Positions 35,289-44,543 of a DNA stretch of 64,000 nt are shown piece after piece (position 1 is the stretch's first letter; each line of letters begins with the position of its first letter). This stretch comes from Owenweeksia sp965214115 (lineage in GTDB: Bacteria > Bacteroidota > Bacteroidia > Flavobacteriales > Schleiferiaceae): positions 62,001 to 126,000 of the forward strand of contig CBDCAU010000010.1 in the NCBI GenBank assembly GCA_965214115.1, given 5' to 3'. The position numbers were made by a program, and so were the translations under genes. The notes under the pieces were generated by a model. The model was not told where the DNA came from and did not search any database. It was given only the letters and a program-made list of their open reading frames with translations.

Positions 35289-36134
35289 ATGAATTTTACC
35301 CAAATTCCCCGCCGTACAGGACTAACTCGCGAAGAGTTTAGAACTGAATTTCTCCAGCCCTTGAAACCGGTCGTTTTTACCGATTTGGTGAAAGATTGGC
35401 CGGCCACAAAAAAGTGGACATTCGACTGGTTCAGAGAGAATTACGGTCATTTGGAAGTGCCGTTGTACGGCAATGATTTTCACGAGGCGGGCAAATATTA
35501 TATGACGCCGAAGCGGAAAATGAAGTTTGGCGAGTATCTCACCTTGATTGAAAACGGACCGACGGAACTGCGGATGTTTCTTTATAATATTTTTCAGCAC
35601 GCACCGGAATTGGCCAAGGATTTTTCGATGCCCAACATTATGGACGGCTGGAATAAAAAGTATTATTTTATGTTTTTTGGCGGCGAGGGCAGCTCGGTCA
35701 ATTTGCATTACGACATTGACTGCAGCCACGTTTTTTTGACGCAATTCCAAACGCGGAAACGGGTCTATCTTTTCCCTCCCAGCGAAAGCAAATATCTCTA
35801 CCACGAGCCCTATACCGTTAAAAGTCAGATGGATGTGAACGACCCTAATTTGGAACGCTACCCAGCTTTTGCCAAAGCCCAAGGGTATCAAACCGTTTTG
35901 AATCACGGCGAAACGCTCTTCATCCCCACCCGTTATTGGCATCATATTGATTATTTGGATGGCGGTTACAGTTTGGCGTTGCGCTCGTATAGCACTATTA
36001 ATCAGAAACTTGGCGCGGCGAAAAATCTCGCGACCCATTTTGTGGTAGATAAAGGACTGAATAAAATTATGGGTCAAAAATGGAGTGATTGGAAAAGGGA
36101 GAAAGCCAAGGAACGGGCGGAGGCTAATCTTTAA
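35289..36134 (+). CDS. JmjC/cupin-8-like Fe(II)/2-oxoglutarate oxygenase
   Basis: 281 residues. The iron triad is readable as His140 and Asp142 in N-L-H-Y-D-I-D and His218/His219 in Y-W-H-H-I-D. K-P-V-V-F-T-D-L-V-K-D-W-P-A near the N-terminus and the L-F-I-P-T-R-Y-W-H phrase are those of cupin-8 hydroxylases (FIH/JMJD-like). The substrate, perhaps a protein side chain or tRNA, is unknown. Its 3' end overlaps the convergent comEC gene by 4 nt. Confidence 0.85.
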   Translation: MNFTQIPRRTGLTREEFRTEFLQPLKPVVFTDLVKDWPATKKWTFDWFRENYGHLEVPLYGNDFHEAGKYYMTPKRKMKFGEYLTLIENGPTELRMFLYNIFQHAPELAKDFSMPNIMDGWNKKYYFMFFGGEGSSVNLHYDIDCSHVFLTQFQTRKRVYLFPPSESKYLYHEPYTVKSQMDVNDPNLERYPAFAKAQGYQTVLNHGETLFIPTRYWHHIDYLDGGYSLALRSYSTINQKLGAAKNLATHFVVDKGLNKIMGQKWSDWKREKAKERAEANL

Positions 36135-38224
36135 GCCTTGATTTTCAAGCGGTAAGCACCCATTTCCAAAACATCCCAAATGGGAATATTTTCCGTTTCC
36201 GCCCATTCTCGCCATTCTTTTCGTTGCCAAAAAGGAACGTTTCCAGATAGAATAATTTGAGCGGGAATTGTATTTAACTTTCCTTTAGGCGGATACCGTT
36301 TTTCTTGCACCATCCAAATATCGGCCTCGGGCAGAATTTCATCATTTTTATAGAAATAAATAATGGTATCAAAACATTGCAGAAGGTTCGATTTTTTGCT
36401 GAAAAAATCATTGCAATAATTCGCATTAAAATCCATCTTTTTGATATTTTCTGCATCCTGCGCCCACCAATGATTTTGGATGTTAAAACCAAAGGTTTTT
36501 CTATCGTTGAATAAAGAAGAATCGGCGATAAAAACAGCAATATTTTGGTGATAAAAACCAAGCGCACTTTGTTTATTTATGGAATACACCACAAGCTCAC
36601 CATTTTTTTCAAAACCTTGTTTCTCAACGAATTGACTTAGCAAGAGAATCGTAATAGCGGAGGTAGCCAACGCCAACCTCCAATATTTTCCCAAGGTGAG
36701 CCAAGTGCCAATGGCTAAAACGAAAACGTAAAGCAATATCATTTCCAAAACAGAAATGTGAATGCCGCCGATGAGAAATTCAGCTTGGGAATTCACCCAA
36801 TTTACCGCATAATTCATCAATGATAAAAATGTGGAATAAAACGTTACTAAAAATTCGGAAATAAACGATGAAACTCCTGCCGCCCAACTAACAATCAGGG
36901 TCAGCAAACCGAGGTACATCAAAATAGTGATCAAAGGAATGACCGCCCAGTTGGACACCAAAAAAAGACTGGGAAATTGGTGGAAATAAAAAAGTGCCAA
37001 AGGGAAAGTCCCAATCTGGGCGGCGATGGAAACGGTGGTAATATCCCAAAACTGTTTTACCACCCAAGTCTTTGGTTTCCAAAACCCTGCGAGTTTTGGT
37101 TGCAACCAAACTATGGCGAAAACGGCGAAATAACTGAGTTGAAAACCAACATCAAAAAGATAGGTGGGACGAAAAAACATCAAAAGAAAAGCGGAAGCGA
37201 GGATGGTATTATAAACGGAAGTTTTGCGATTAAAACCAGTACCCAGCGCCACAAAACTGAACATCGTAACGGCACGAACCACGGACGAAGAAAGACCTGT
37301 AACCATCGCAAAAAACCATAGCACAGCGAGTAGCATAAAAGCACGAATTTTCAGGCCATTTTTGTGATGTTTTAAAAAGGATAATATGCGCAAGAGAATG
37401 ATATAAATAATGCCGACGTGAAGGCCGCTGACCGCTAAAACGTGTACCGCGCCCGCCGATTGGTAGGCTTCCAAAAGCTCATCTTGGATATCATTTCGAT
37501 AACCGAGCAGCAAGGCTTTGGACACCGATTTTTCATCTTCCGGCATATCCCAAGCATTGACAACTTTTAGAGCATTCCTCCGAAATTGTTTCGCTCCCGC
37601 CAAGAAGAAATTACCTTGGTTTTCCGCTACTTTTTCCCACGAAGCACTATCGGCGTAGGCTTGATGATAAATGGATTTCAATTTTAAATAGCGCTGATAA
37701 TCAAATTGATAGGGATTAGCGGGCGGCTTGACCAATTGCAAAGTGCCGCATACTAAAATTTGATCACCGTAACGAAGTTGTGCGGCGGATTTTGACTTTT
37801 GCAGATACAGCATCACCGTAAAATGCGGCGTGAATTTCTCCCCTTTTTTGATAGCTTTTTCGATGCGCACCTTTGAACCATAAGACCGTTCTTTCTCGGC
37901 CGGATCGTCCAAAATAGTGATGAGCAAAAAAGACTTTTGATTGTCTAAAACTTTGAGGCGATTTTCTAAATGATCTTTGAAATAAATCTGTAGAGAAAAA
38001 CCCCCTAAGGAAAGAAACAAAAGAGGCAACGCCATCCCGAACCATTTTCGGTTCTCATAAGTGAAGAATATTTTTTTATGAAAAGCGGTGATTAATGCGG
38101 CAACAGAAAAAATCACCAAAAGAAGCAACCAAATCCACCAAGAAATTTGGGTAGAATTGGCTATTAAAATACCCGCTACATAAGCTAAAAAAGCCCGAAA
38201 AAGTGGATAGCGCTGCCAAATCAT
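36131..38224 (-). CDS. comEC: ComEC/Rec2-family DNA uptake channel protein
   Basis: 697 residues. The start M-I-W-Q-R-Y-P-L-F-R-A-F-L matches family N-termini better than the codon 30 nt upstream. N-terminal helices precede a soluble OB-like DUF4131 segment (about 60-190). The Competence domain follows with V-L-A-V-S-G-L-H-V-G-I-I-Y near 260 and a stack of about ten helices. A short C-terminal part replaces the metallo-beta-lactamase domain of longer ComEC proteins. The predicted role is passage of single-stranded DNA across the inner membrane. Confidence 0.88.
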   Translation of the reverse strand: MIWQRYPLFRAFLAYVAGILIANSTQISWWIWLLLLVIFSVAALITAFHKKIFFTYENRKWFGMALPLLFLSLGGFSLQIYFKDHLENRLKVLDNQKSFLLITILDDPAEKERSYGSKVRIEKAIKKGEKFTPHFTVMLYLQKSKSAAQLRYGDQILVCGTLQLVKPPANPYQFDYQRYLKLKSIYHQAYADSASWEKVAENQGNFFLAGAKQFRRNALKVVNAWDMPEDEKSVSKALLLGYRNDIQDELLEAYQSAGAVHVLAVSGLHVGIIYIILLRILSFLKHHKNGLKIRAFMLLAVLWFFAMVTGLSSSVVRAVTMFSFVALGTGFNRKTSVYNTILASAFLLMFFRPTYLFDVGFQLSYFAVFAIVWLQPKLAGFWKPKTWVVKQFWDITTVSIAAQIGTFPLALFYFHQFPSLFLVSNWAVIPLITILMYLGLLTLIVSWAAGVSSFISEFLVTFYSTFLSLMNYAVNWVNSQAEFLIGGIHISVLEMILLYVFVLAIGTWLTLGKYWRLALATSAITILLLSQFVEKQGFEKNGELVVYSINKQSALGFYHQNIAVFIADSSLFNDRKTFGFNIQNHWWAQDAENIKKMDFNANYCNDFFSKKSNLLQCFDTIIYFYKNDEILPEADIWMVQEKRYPPKGKLNTIPAQIILSGNVPFWQRKEWREWAETENIPIWDVLEMGAYRLKIKA

Positions 38225-38254
38225 TCGAGGTACAAGTGAAGGTGAAACCTTCAC

Positions 38255-38544
38255 TTGATGAACGAAAAATGAAAAGGTAACCCGAATCCATAATTTAGAT
38301 TGAGGAAACCAATGCCTTTATCCCAGAACCCGCCTGCGGAAGGCAGATTCAAATATTAATTGCAACCGAAAAAGACATCAAACTCAACCTCACAGAGGTC
38401 GAATCTTCTTGAGGTTTGACCCCGATGGGGTCAAATTTAGGGGTGGGATGATCTCTACAAATATGTGATGCCTATGGCATCAAGGTTTGCCGTGCGTGTG
38501 GAAGATGGCTCGGTTAATTTTTGGATTGGTTTCGTAATCGTTTC
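38255..38544. repeat. Intergenic space with two REP-like dyads
   Basis: No gene was seen. TTTGACCCC-GAT-GGGGTCAAA at 38415-38435 and TGATGCC-TAT-GGCATCA at 38466-38482 are perfect dyads with 3-bp centres, 30 bp apart. A short CCGCCTGCGGAAGGCAG fragment lies near 38330. They are dispersed-repeat type and could be transcript ends for the SpoIID-like gene. Confidence 0.65.
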
Positions 38545-39720
38545 TCAGCTTTCAAGGTTGAGTCGATTTAAGTTTTCCAATTCCACTCCTTCAAAATAAA
38601 AGAGTAAAATTTCGCGGTAGGAAAAGCCGCGGCGCGCCATTTCGATGGCGCCATCTTGAGAAAGCCCGACACCGTGACCGTAACCTCTTCCTTTCAAAAT
38701 CAAGTAGTTACCGCCGCCATCCGTTACTTGAAAGTAGGTGGAGCGCAGATTGAATTGCCGCCGGAAGGAAGTTAGTTTTAGGCGTTTTCCTTGGTATTCA
38801 AAATAGCCTCGGCGCGGTTCGGGATTGTAATTCAAAACGGCTTTTCGCAATTGAATGTCATTCCTAACTCCCAAAGAATGAGCAACATAGCCATAAAATT
38901 CATCCTTGCCGATTTTGCGTTCCCATTCATAACTGCGCTGGCCCACGCTGTAAGGGTCGGGTTTGGTGCGGAGGTAGGAAATAGGCTTGCTCCAAGCATC
39001 TTCGGAATTGACAAGGCAGCCGCCACTGTTGGCGTGAAAAACGCCTAAAATGGGGCGACAGTCGGCGAGGACAATCACGGTGTCTTCGGTTTGAGAAACC
39101 GCGTCCAGTATGGATTGGCGATATTTGGAGCGGGCGCGCGAAAAGTAAACTTGGGAGGTGACATCGTCTTTTAAATTGTAACCATCGCGGGCGTGTTTTT
39201 CAATATTTTTCAATGCAAAGGTGCGCGCCAAAACGGCCTGTGCCTTGAAAAATTCGGGGCTATCCAAGTGGCCACCCTCGCTTTCCACCACGCCGGCCAC
39301 ATAGTTTTCCAAATTCACGTTGTTCACGATTTGCAGAAAACTTTCAAAAATGCGCAACTGCAAATCACCGTGGTACACGCGACTCTTGCCACCCGCTTCG
39401 ATGCGGAATTCCTTGCGGGAATGTTTGCTTTTTACCAATACTGCTTCAAAATTTCCTAAGCTTTTATCGCCCTTTTTTACTAAAACATTTTTGCCATATC
39501 GTATGAATGAAATTTCACGGTTTTCCTCTTCTGGAAAAATATCTAAAATGGTATCGATTTTTTGTAAATCTGAATTTAATGCCAATAAATAATACGATCC
39601 CGTATCGGGATTGACAATAGCCGAGGTTAAATTTTGGGTGGAAAACAAACGGATTTTTAAATCCAACGCGATACTTTGGAATGATATAAAACTGAATAAT
39701 ATGAAAATCAGTTCTCTCAA
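38545..39720 (-). CDS. SpoIID/LytB-domain protein
   Basis: 391 residues with an N-terminal hydrophobic signal (L-I-F-I-L-F-S-F-I-S-F-Q-S-I-A). The SpoIID core is clear: L-E-N-Y-V-A-G-V-V-E-S-E, A-Q-A-V-L-A-R-T-F-A-L, F-H-A-N-S-G-G, and the closing G-R-G-Y-G-H-G-V-G-L-S-Q-D-G-A. In spore formers the domain is a peptidoglycan lytic transglycosylase; here a cell-wall remodelling role is inferred. It overlaps lpxB by 4 nt on the same strand. Confidence 0.9.
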   Translation of the reverse strand: MRELIFILFSFISFQSIALDLKIRLFSTQNLTSAIVNPDTGSYYLLALNSDLQKIDTILDIFPEEENREISFIRYGKNVLVKKGDKSLGNFEAVLVKSKHSRKEFRIEAGGKSRVYHGDLQLRIFESFLQIVNNVNLENYVAGVVESEGGHLDSPEFFKAQAVLARTFALKNIEKHARDGYNLKDDVTSQVYFSRARSKYRQSILDAVSQTEDTVIVLADCRPILGVFHANSGGCLVNSEDAWSKPISYLRTKPDPYSVGQRSYEWERKIGKDEFYGYVAHSLGVRNDIQLRKAVLNYNPEPRRGYFEYQGKRLKLTSFRRQFNLRSTYFQVTDGGGNYLILKGRGYGHGVGLSQDGAIEMARRGFSYREILLFYFEGVELENLNRLNLES

Positions 39721-40829
39721 TTTTCAATTATTTTATGAATGTGGTACGCCGCTTTTTTAGATGCTCCTTCTCCACCCAATATTTTTTTTAATAAAGCGTA
39801 ATTCTTTTTAAATTTTTTGGACTGGATTAAGCACATTTCCAACTCTTTTTTTAAATTCTTTGGATTCAGTTTATTTTGAATCAATTCGGTTACGATCTCT
39901 TTTCCCATAATCAAATTTACCAAGGCGATAAAATCCACTTTTACCAGTCGCTTGGCGATGGAATAGCTCAGCCAATTCCCTTTGTAGCAAACCACTTGCG
40001 GAACGTCAAAAAGCGCGGTTTCCAAAGTAGCCGTTCCCGATGTAACCATCGCAGCATCAGATATTTCCAATAAATCATAAGTGCGATTTTCAATAAATCC
40101 TACCTTTTTAAAATCTATAATTTCTCTGTAAAAATTTTCATCTTGAGAGGGCGCGCCTGCCACGGCAATTTGGTAATCCGAATAATTCTCTGCCGCTTTT
40201 TTCATTATGGGAAGCATCGTTTTTATCTCCTGTTTTCGGCTGCCGGGCAGTAGTGAAATCACGGGTTTTTCTTCATCCAGACCCAATTCCTTTATGCGTT
40301 CTTTTTTATCAAATTCTTTTCGCTTGGCAATAGCATCTAAAAGCGGGTGTCCCACAAATTTCACCTCCATTCTGTGCTTGGCAAAAAACGCTTTTTCAAA
40401 GGGCAAGATGCACAGCATTTCATCTACGTCCCTTTTTAATTTTTTTACTCTATTTTCCTTCCACGCCCAAACTTGGGGCGCGATGTACCATACGGTTTTG
40501 ATATTATTTTTTTTAGAAAATTCGGCAATTCTCATATTGAAACCGGGGTAATCAATCAATACCAAAACATCGGGTTTATAGTCTAAAATATCATTTTTAC
40601 AATGCAATAAATTCTTTAAGATTATGCGCAAATTCATCACCACTTCTATAAATCCCATAAAGGCCAAATCGCGATAATGTTTGACCAAATCGCCGCCCGC
40701 CGCTTGCATACGGTCGCCGCCCCATACGCGGAACTCTGCGGAAGCATCCAAATGAGAAAGCTCGCGCATCAGATTGGCACCGTGAAGGTCGCCGCTGGCT
40801 TCGCCGGCTATGAGGTAGTATTTTGCCAC
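39717..40829 (-). CDS. lpxB: Lipid-A-disaccharide synthase
   Basis: 370 residues of glycosyltransferase family 19: G-E-A-S-G-D-L-H-G-A-N-L at 8-19, I-D-Y-P-G-F-N-M-R-I, Y-I-A-P-Q-V-W-A-W, L-P-G-S-R-K-Q-E-I and S-G-T-A-T-L-E. It condenses UDP-diacylglucosamine with lipid X. The start codon is GTG (40827-40829). An octamer repeat array touches the upstream side of the start. Downstream it is coupled to the SpoIID-like gene. Confidence 0.95.
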   Translation of the reverse strand: MAKYYLIAGEASGDLHGANLMRELSHLDASAEFRVWGGDRMQAAGGDLVKHYRDLAFMGFIEVVMNLRIILKNLLHCKNDILDYKPDVLVLIDYPGFNMRIAEFSKKNNIKTVWYIAPQVWAWKENRVKKLKRDVDEMLCILPFEKAFFAKHRMEVKFVGHPLLDAIAKRKEFDKKERIKELGLDEEKPVISLLPGSRKQEIKTMLPIMKKAAENYSDYQIAVAGAPSQDENFYREIIDFKKVGFIENRTYDLLEISDAAMVTSGTATLETALFDVPQVVCYKGNWLSYSIAKRLVKVDFIALVNLIMGKEIVTELIQNKLNPKNLKKELEMCLIQSKKFKKNYALLKKILGGEGASKKAAYHIHKIIEN

Positions 40830-40832
40830 GAG

Positions 40833-40872
40833 TTAATAAGTCATTAGGTTATTGAGTTATTAAGGCATTGGG
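40833..40872. repeat. Five degenerate octamers upstream of lpxB
   Basis: TTAATAAG, TCATTAGG, TTATTGAG, TTATTAAG, GCATTGGG. Here the array lies at a gene start rather than a gene end. Confidence 0.65.
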
Positions 40873-40988
40873 TTTTTGACACCGGAAATTCACGATGAGC
40901 AAATTTCCTCACTTGTAAAGGGAAAAAGTGAGCGGAACAACGATTTTTTTAAACAGCGAAATTTTATATCTCCGATAGAGAAGATTTC

Positions 40989-41279
40989 CTACAAAAACCA
41001 ATAAACGAAAATGGCGATGAGATAAAGTACGCTCGTAAAAAGGATGCCTTGGCTGATGTTTTCTTTGTCCAATTTCAGGAAAAGAAAGAACAACCCGGCG
41101 TTCATAATCATCCCGAAAGTGACCAACTGGACGTTGACGTGCTTTATCATTTCGTGGTCAAACCTTTGCAAACCAGTCAGTTCGGGGCGCAATTGAAAAA
41201 TGACCCAAACCCCGATGACGGGCATCGCCAGTCCCAACAACAAACCGAGCCACCACTGTGGGGTGATGTTTTTCAACAT
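40989..41279 (-). CDS. Small membrane protein, three helices, unknown function
   Basis: 96 residues: helices at about 10-30, 50-66 and 77-95, separated by a charged loop with H-E-M-I-K-H-V-N. The W-W-L-G-L-L-L-G-L-A-M-P-V-I-G start looks like a genuine membrane segment. No family recognised. It lies between surE and lpxB on the same strand but with wide gaps. Confidence 0.65.
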   Translation of the reverse strand: MLKNITPQWWLGLLLGLAMPVIGVWVIFQLRPELTGLQRFDHEMIKHVNVQLVTFGMIMNAGLFFLFLKLDKENISQGILFTSVLYLIAIFVYWFL

Positions 41280-41333
41280 TTTCTAAAATTTTTAAGAATG
41301 ATAACGAATAGGGAAGTAGGTGTGGTGCGTGCA

Positions 41334-41366
41334 AAACCTTGGAGGTTTTGAAAACCTCCAAGGTTT
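41334..41366. repeat. 33-bp perfect palindrome
   Basis: AAACCTTGGAGGTTTT, then G, then the exact reverse complement. It lies between surE and the small membrane protein gene. A second member at 57599-57631 differs by matched changes on both arms. Confidence 0.85.
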
Positions 41367-41416
41367 AACCTGGAAAAAAATTCACTCAGCCTGACAGAGG
41401 CGGCGTTTTTTGACAA

Positions 41417-42190
41417 TCAAAATTTCCACGAATTCAGTTCCTTCAATTGGCCGTGGGCAGTAACGTCGCTATCGACCGGGACAACGGAAATGTAATTGTT
41501 TTCCAATGCCCATTCGTCGGTGTCTTCGCCTTTGTCGTAATTCACGAACTTTCCGGTGAGCCAGTAGTAATTGCGGTGGCGCGGGTCTTGGCGGCTGTCA
41601 AATTCCTCCTCCCAATTGGCGCGCGCTTGGCGGCAGATTTTCATCCCCGCGTATTTCTTGCCGTTCGGTTTGGGAAGGTTGACGTTCAGGCAGATACCGT
41701 GCGGCATCCCCTCTTCCAACACCTTAGCGGCAATTTTTTTGACATACTCCGAACACGGCTCAAAATCGGCCTGCCAACTGAAATCGCCCAGCGAAAAACC
41801 AATGGACGGGATGCCTTCCAGCGCGCCTTCCATAGCGGCGGACATCGTGCCGGAATACAACACGTTCACACTGGAATTGCTACCGTGGTTGATACCCGAA
41901 ACGACCAAATCCGGCTTGCGCGGCAGCACCACGTTTACTGCCAACTTGACGCAATCCACCGGCGTGCCGCTGCAACTGTACTCGGTCTGCGGGCCATCGT
42001 CGATGGAAATTTCATCGCAGCGCAAAATACCGTTGATGGTGATGGCGTGGCCCATTCCGCTTTGTGGGCCATCGGGCGCAATCACCACAACCTCACCCAG
42101 TTGCGTCATCAATTTAATCAAATGCCGCAGCCCGGGCGCGGTAATCCCATCATCGTTGCTCACCAAAATAAGCGGCTTTTTCTTGGCCAT
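41417..42190 (-). CDS. surE: 5'/3'-nucleotidase SurE
   Basis: 257 residues. The metal site is L-V-S-N-D-D-G at 9-15, with S-G-x-N-H-G-S-N about 98-105 and the Y-S-G-T-M-S-A-A-M-E-G loop. C-S-G-T-P-V-D-C-V-K is the substrate segment. SurE removes phosphate from nucleoside monophosphates and helps stationary-phase survival in other bacteria. Confidence 0.95.
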   Translation of the reverse strand: MAKKKPLILVSNDDGITAPGLRHLIKLMTQLGEVVVIAPDGPQSGMGHAITINGILRCDEISIDDGPQTEYSCSGTPVDCVKLAVNVVLPRKPDLVVSGINHGSNSSVNVLYSGTMSAAMEGALEGIPSIGFSLGDFSWQADFEPCSEYVKKIAAKVLEEGMPHGICLNVNLPKPNGKKYAGMKICRQARANWEEEFDSRQDPRHRNYYWLTGKFVNYDKGEDTDEWALENNYISVVPVDSDVTAHGQLKELNSWKF

Positions 42191-42253
42191 ATTTTGTAAA
42201 AATTTTGCGCAAAACTATCGGTAATAAACTTATGCGCGAGGCACGTTGTTTGT

Positions 42254-42261
42254 TAGTTTTG
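42254..42261 (+). promoter_or_regulatory. -7 element (TAGTTTTG) for the YugP-type protease gene
   Basis: Exact TAnnTTTG match, 24 nt before the ATG at 42286. Confidence 0.5.
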
Positions 42262-42285
42262 AAATCTCAAAAAAAAATCAAAAAA

Positions 42286-42975
42286 ATGCTTTACTGGATA
42301 TTATTAGGCGGAATGATGTTGCTGGGGTTCATCGCGCAGCAGCGGCTGAAAAGCAAATTCAAAAAATACAGCAAAATCGCGATGGACAACGGGATGACGG
42401 GACGTGAGGTGGCCGAGAAGATGCTGGCGGAAAACCATATTTACGACGTGAAAGTGATTTCAACGCCGGGCCGCTTGACCGACCATTACAATCCAGCGGA
42501 CAAAACGGTGAACCTGAGCGAGGCGGTTTACAATGAACGCTCCGTGGCGGCTGCGGCCGTGGCGGCACACGAATGTGGCCACGCCGTGCAGCACGCCACC
42601 GCTTACAGTTGGTTGAAATTTCGCTCGGCGATGGTGCCGGTGGTGAGTTTCAGCAACCGGGCGCTGGGCATCGTTTTTATGGTGATGCTTTTTGGCGCTT
42701 TCGCCACGTCGCTCTTCCCTTTTGAAACCATTATTTGGGTGATGATTGCGCTGCAAGGTGCGGTCACTTTATTCACAGTAGTCACATTACCAGTGGAATA
42801 CGACGCGAGCAACCGCGCGCTGGCTTGGCTGGAACGGACGGACACCACGATGGGCCGCGAACACGCGCAGGCCAAAGATGCACTGAACGCGGCGGCCAAT
42901 ACGTATTTGGTGGCGGCCTTGGCGGCGATTACGCAACTGGCTTACTATGTGATGTTGTTGATGGGGAGGGATTAG
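42286..42975 (+). CDS. YugP-type membrane zinc metallopeptidase
   Basis: 229 residues. A helix at the N-terminus (Y-W-I-L-L-G-G-M-M-L-L-G-F-I-A-Q-Q-R) is followed by a cytosolic or periplasmic domain with H-E-C-G-H (His95, Glu96, His99), a second pair of helices (about 110-165) and a short C-terminal helix. The D-H-Y-N-P segment near 66-70 and L-S-E-A-V-Y are family signatures. Substrates are unknown. The TAG stop (42973-42975) shares its G with the first unit of a perfect heptamer array. Confidence 0.88.
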   Translation: MLYWILLGGMMLLGFIAQQRLKSKFKKYSKIAMDNGMTGREVAEKMLAENHIYDVKVISTPGRLTDHYNPADKTVNLSEAVYNERSVAAAAVAAHECGHAVQHATAYSWLKFRSAMVPVVSFSNRALGIVFMVMLFGAFATSLFPFETIIWVMIALQGAVTLFTVVTLPVEYDASNRALAWLERTDTTMGREHAQAKDALNAAANTYLVAALAAITQLAYYVMLLMGRD

Positions 42976-43054
42976 CAGTTGGCAGTTGGCAGTTGGCAGT
43001 TGGCAGTTGGCAGTTGGCAGTTGGCAGTTGGCAGTTGGCAGTTGGCAGTTGGCA
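42973..43054. repeat. Perfect GCAGTTG heptamer array, 11 copies
   Basis: From 42975 the 7-bp unit GCAGTTG repeats 11 times without error, then GCA. Perfect copies imply recent expansion. The last base of the protease stop codon is the first base of the array. Confidence 0.95.
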
Positions 43055-43173
43055 AAATAAAATTTAAAGCTGGTCTTGAGAAAGGCTGGCTTTTTTGTGA
43101 GGAAATATTTCATTATCCAAATTTTGCTGAAAATATTCCAAGCTGATGCAGCCCACAGAATCCGAAAACTATT

Positions 43174-43181
43174 TATCTTTG
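43174..43181 (+). promoter_or_regulatory. -7 element (TATCTTTG) for tRNA-His
   Basis: Exact TAnnTTTG match 60 bp before the tRNA 5' end. Confidence 0.45.
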
Positions 43182-43241
43182 CCGACCCAATTTTTATTTG
43201 GCGCTCCGTAACAGGACGGCATTTCAGAAATTGGCATCCAC

Positions 43242-43319
43242 GGTGGTTGTAGCTCAGTTGGTTAGAGCGCTTGATTGTGATTCAAGAGGTCGCCGGTTCG
43301 AGCCCGGTCTTCCACCCCA
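43242..43319 (+). tRNA. tRNA-His (GTG)
   Basis: A full cloverleaf can be drawn: D arm GCTC/GAGC, anticodon stem CTTGA/TCAAG with loop TTGTGAT (anticodon GTG), T arm GCCGG-TTCGAGC-CCGGT, and an encoded CCA at 43317-43319. The extra G at position -1 (43242), hallmark of tRNA-His, opposes C73. The acceptor stem reads GTGGTTG against CTTCCAC, leaving two U-U oppositions. Confidence 0.95.
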
Positions 43320-43327
43320 AAAATGAT

Positions 43328-43361
43328 AAGGGTTTCAGAGTTTTAACTTTGAAACCCTTTC
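43328..43361 (+). terminator. Terminator after tRNA-His
   Basis: A 13-bp stem (one G-U) AAGGGTTTCAGAG / CTTTGAAACCCTT with loop TTTTAA and a T-rich tail. Confidence 0.75.
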
Positions 43362-43394
43362 TTGTTTCATACCCGATATTTACCGCCTTTGTCA

Positions 43395-44543
43395 ATGGCC
43401 GAGCCGTTTTCCATTCTTTTTTTGCCCAGTTGGTATCCCTCGCGGCAACACGCCACGCTGGGAAATTTCGTGCGCCGCCACGCGAAAGCTGCGGCATTGA
43501 AAAACAAAATTTCAGTGGTGGCCGCATTTCCCTCGCAAAAGGATGAAATGGAAATTCAGGAAAGCGGTGATCTTTTGGAAATCAGGGTTTATTTCAAAAA
43601 AAGGTTGCCGATTTTCAGCTATGAAATGGCGATGCAAAAAGGCATCCGTGAAGCGGAAAGGCGGCGGGGAGAATTTGACTTGGCGCACGTTCACGTGGCG
43701 TGGCCGGCGGGGTTGGCGGCCTTGGGATTGCAGATTCCTTTTGTGGTCACGGAGCATTTTTCCGGTTATCAAAAAACATCCGGTTTCCGGTGGGGATTTT
43801 GGCGGAAAACATTGACCAAAAAAATAATGAACCGCGCCCAACTGATTTTGCCCGTTTCCAAACATTTGGGAAACGCCATCCGAGATTTTGGAACTAAAAC
43901 AGAGATTCGCCAACTGTCAAACGTAGTGGACACTTCCGTTTTCTATCCTACTGAAAATCAGACTAAAAAGTTCGTTTTCCTGCACGTTTCTACTTTGGAA
44001 GAACGTTCCAAAAACATTACCGGGATTTTGGCAGGTTTCCAAAGATTATCTGAAAAACGAAAAGATTTTATATTGAAAATAGGTGGCGATGGCGATCTGG
44101 AAGATTTAAAATCGAAAATAAAATCCGCAAAAATTCCGAAGGAAAACATTGCAATATTCGGTGAAAAACCGATAACGGAAATTGCGGAATTGATGCGGAA
44201 TTCGGATGCCTTGGTGATGTTCAGTCATTTTGAAAACCAGCCCTGCACGATTTTGGAAGCGCTTTGCAGCGGCCTGCCCGTGGTCAGTTCCGAGGTGGGC
44301 GGGATTTCGGAAGTAGTGGACGCGGGAAACGGGATTTTGGTAGAACCCGAAAACGTTGAAAATTTCGCGGAAGCGCTGGCAGAAATGATGAACCGAAAAG
44401 AAGATTTTGATACCCAAAAAATAGCCCGAAAAGCGCAGGAAAAATTCAGCTATGAAAAAATAGCGCAGGAACTGGACAATATTTACCGAGAAATTCTCGA
44501 CCACGCTCAGACTGACAACCAACACCTGAAAACCGAGAACTGA
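43395..44543 (+). CDS. Glycosyltransferase family 4 protein
   Basis: 382 residues, GT-B fold. The N-terminal acceptor domain starts F-S-I-L-F-L-P-S-W-Y-P-S-R and holds H-V-H-V-A-W-P-A-G near 100. The donor domain has L-H-V-S-T-L-E-E-R-S-K-N (family K-N motif), I-G-G-D-G-D-L and the E-x7-E signature in F-E-N-Q-P-C-T-I-L-E-A-L. A role in polysaccharide or lipopolysaccharide assembly is inferred. The C-terminal residues after about 370 (T-D-N-Q-H-L-K-T-E-N) are coded by a heptamer array. Confidence 0.88.
   Translation: MAEPFSILFLPSWYPSRQHATLGNFVRRHAKAAALKNKISVVAAFPSQKDEMEIQESGDLLEIRVYFKKRLPIFSYEMAMQKGIREAERRRGEFDLAHVHVAWPAGLAALGLQIPFVVTEHFSGYQKTSGFRWGFWRKTLTKKIMNRAQLILPVSKHLGNAIRDFGTKTEIRQLSNVVDTSVFYPTENQTKKFVFLHVSTLEERSKNITGILAGFQRLSEKRKDFILKIGGDGDLEDLKSKIKSAKIPKENIAIFGEKPITEIAELMRNSDALVMFSHFENQPCTILEALCSGLPVVSSEVGGISEVVDAGNGILVEPENVENFAEALAEMMNRKEDFDTQKIARKAQEKFSYEKIAQELDNIYREILDHAQTDNQHLKTEN

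Noticed and set aside
36131..38224. comEC as truncated for lack of a beta-lactamase domain
   Set aside because: Many Bacteroidota ComEC proteins have this shorter form.
43242..43319. tRNA-His as a pseudogene because of two U-U oppositions in the acceptor stem
   Set aside because: All other arms, the -1 G and the encoded CCA are intact, and promoter and terminator are present.
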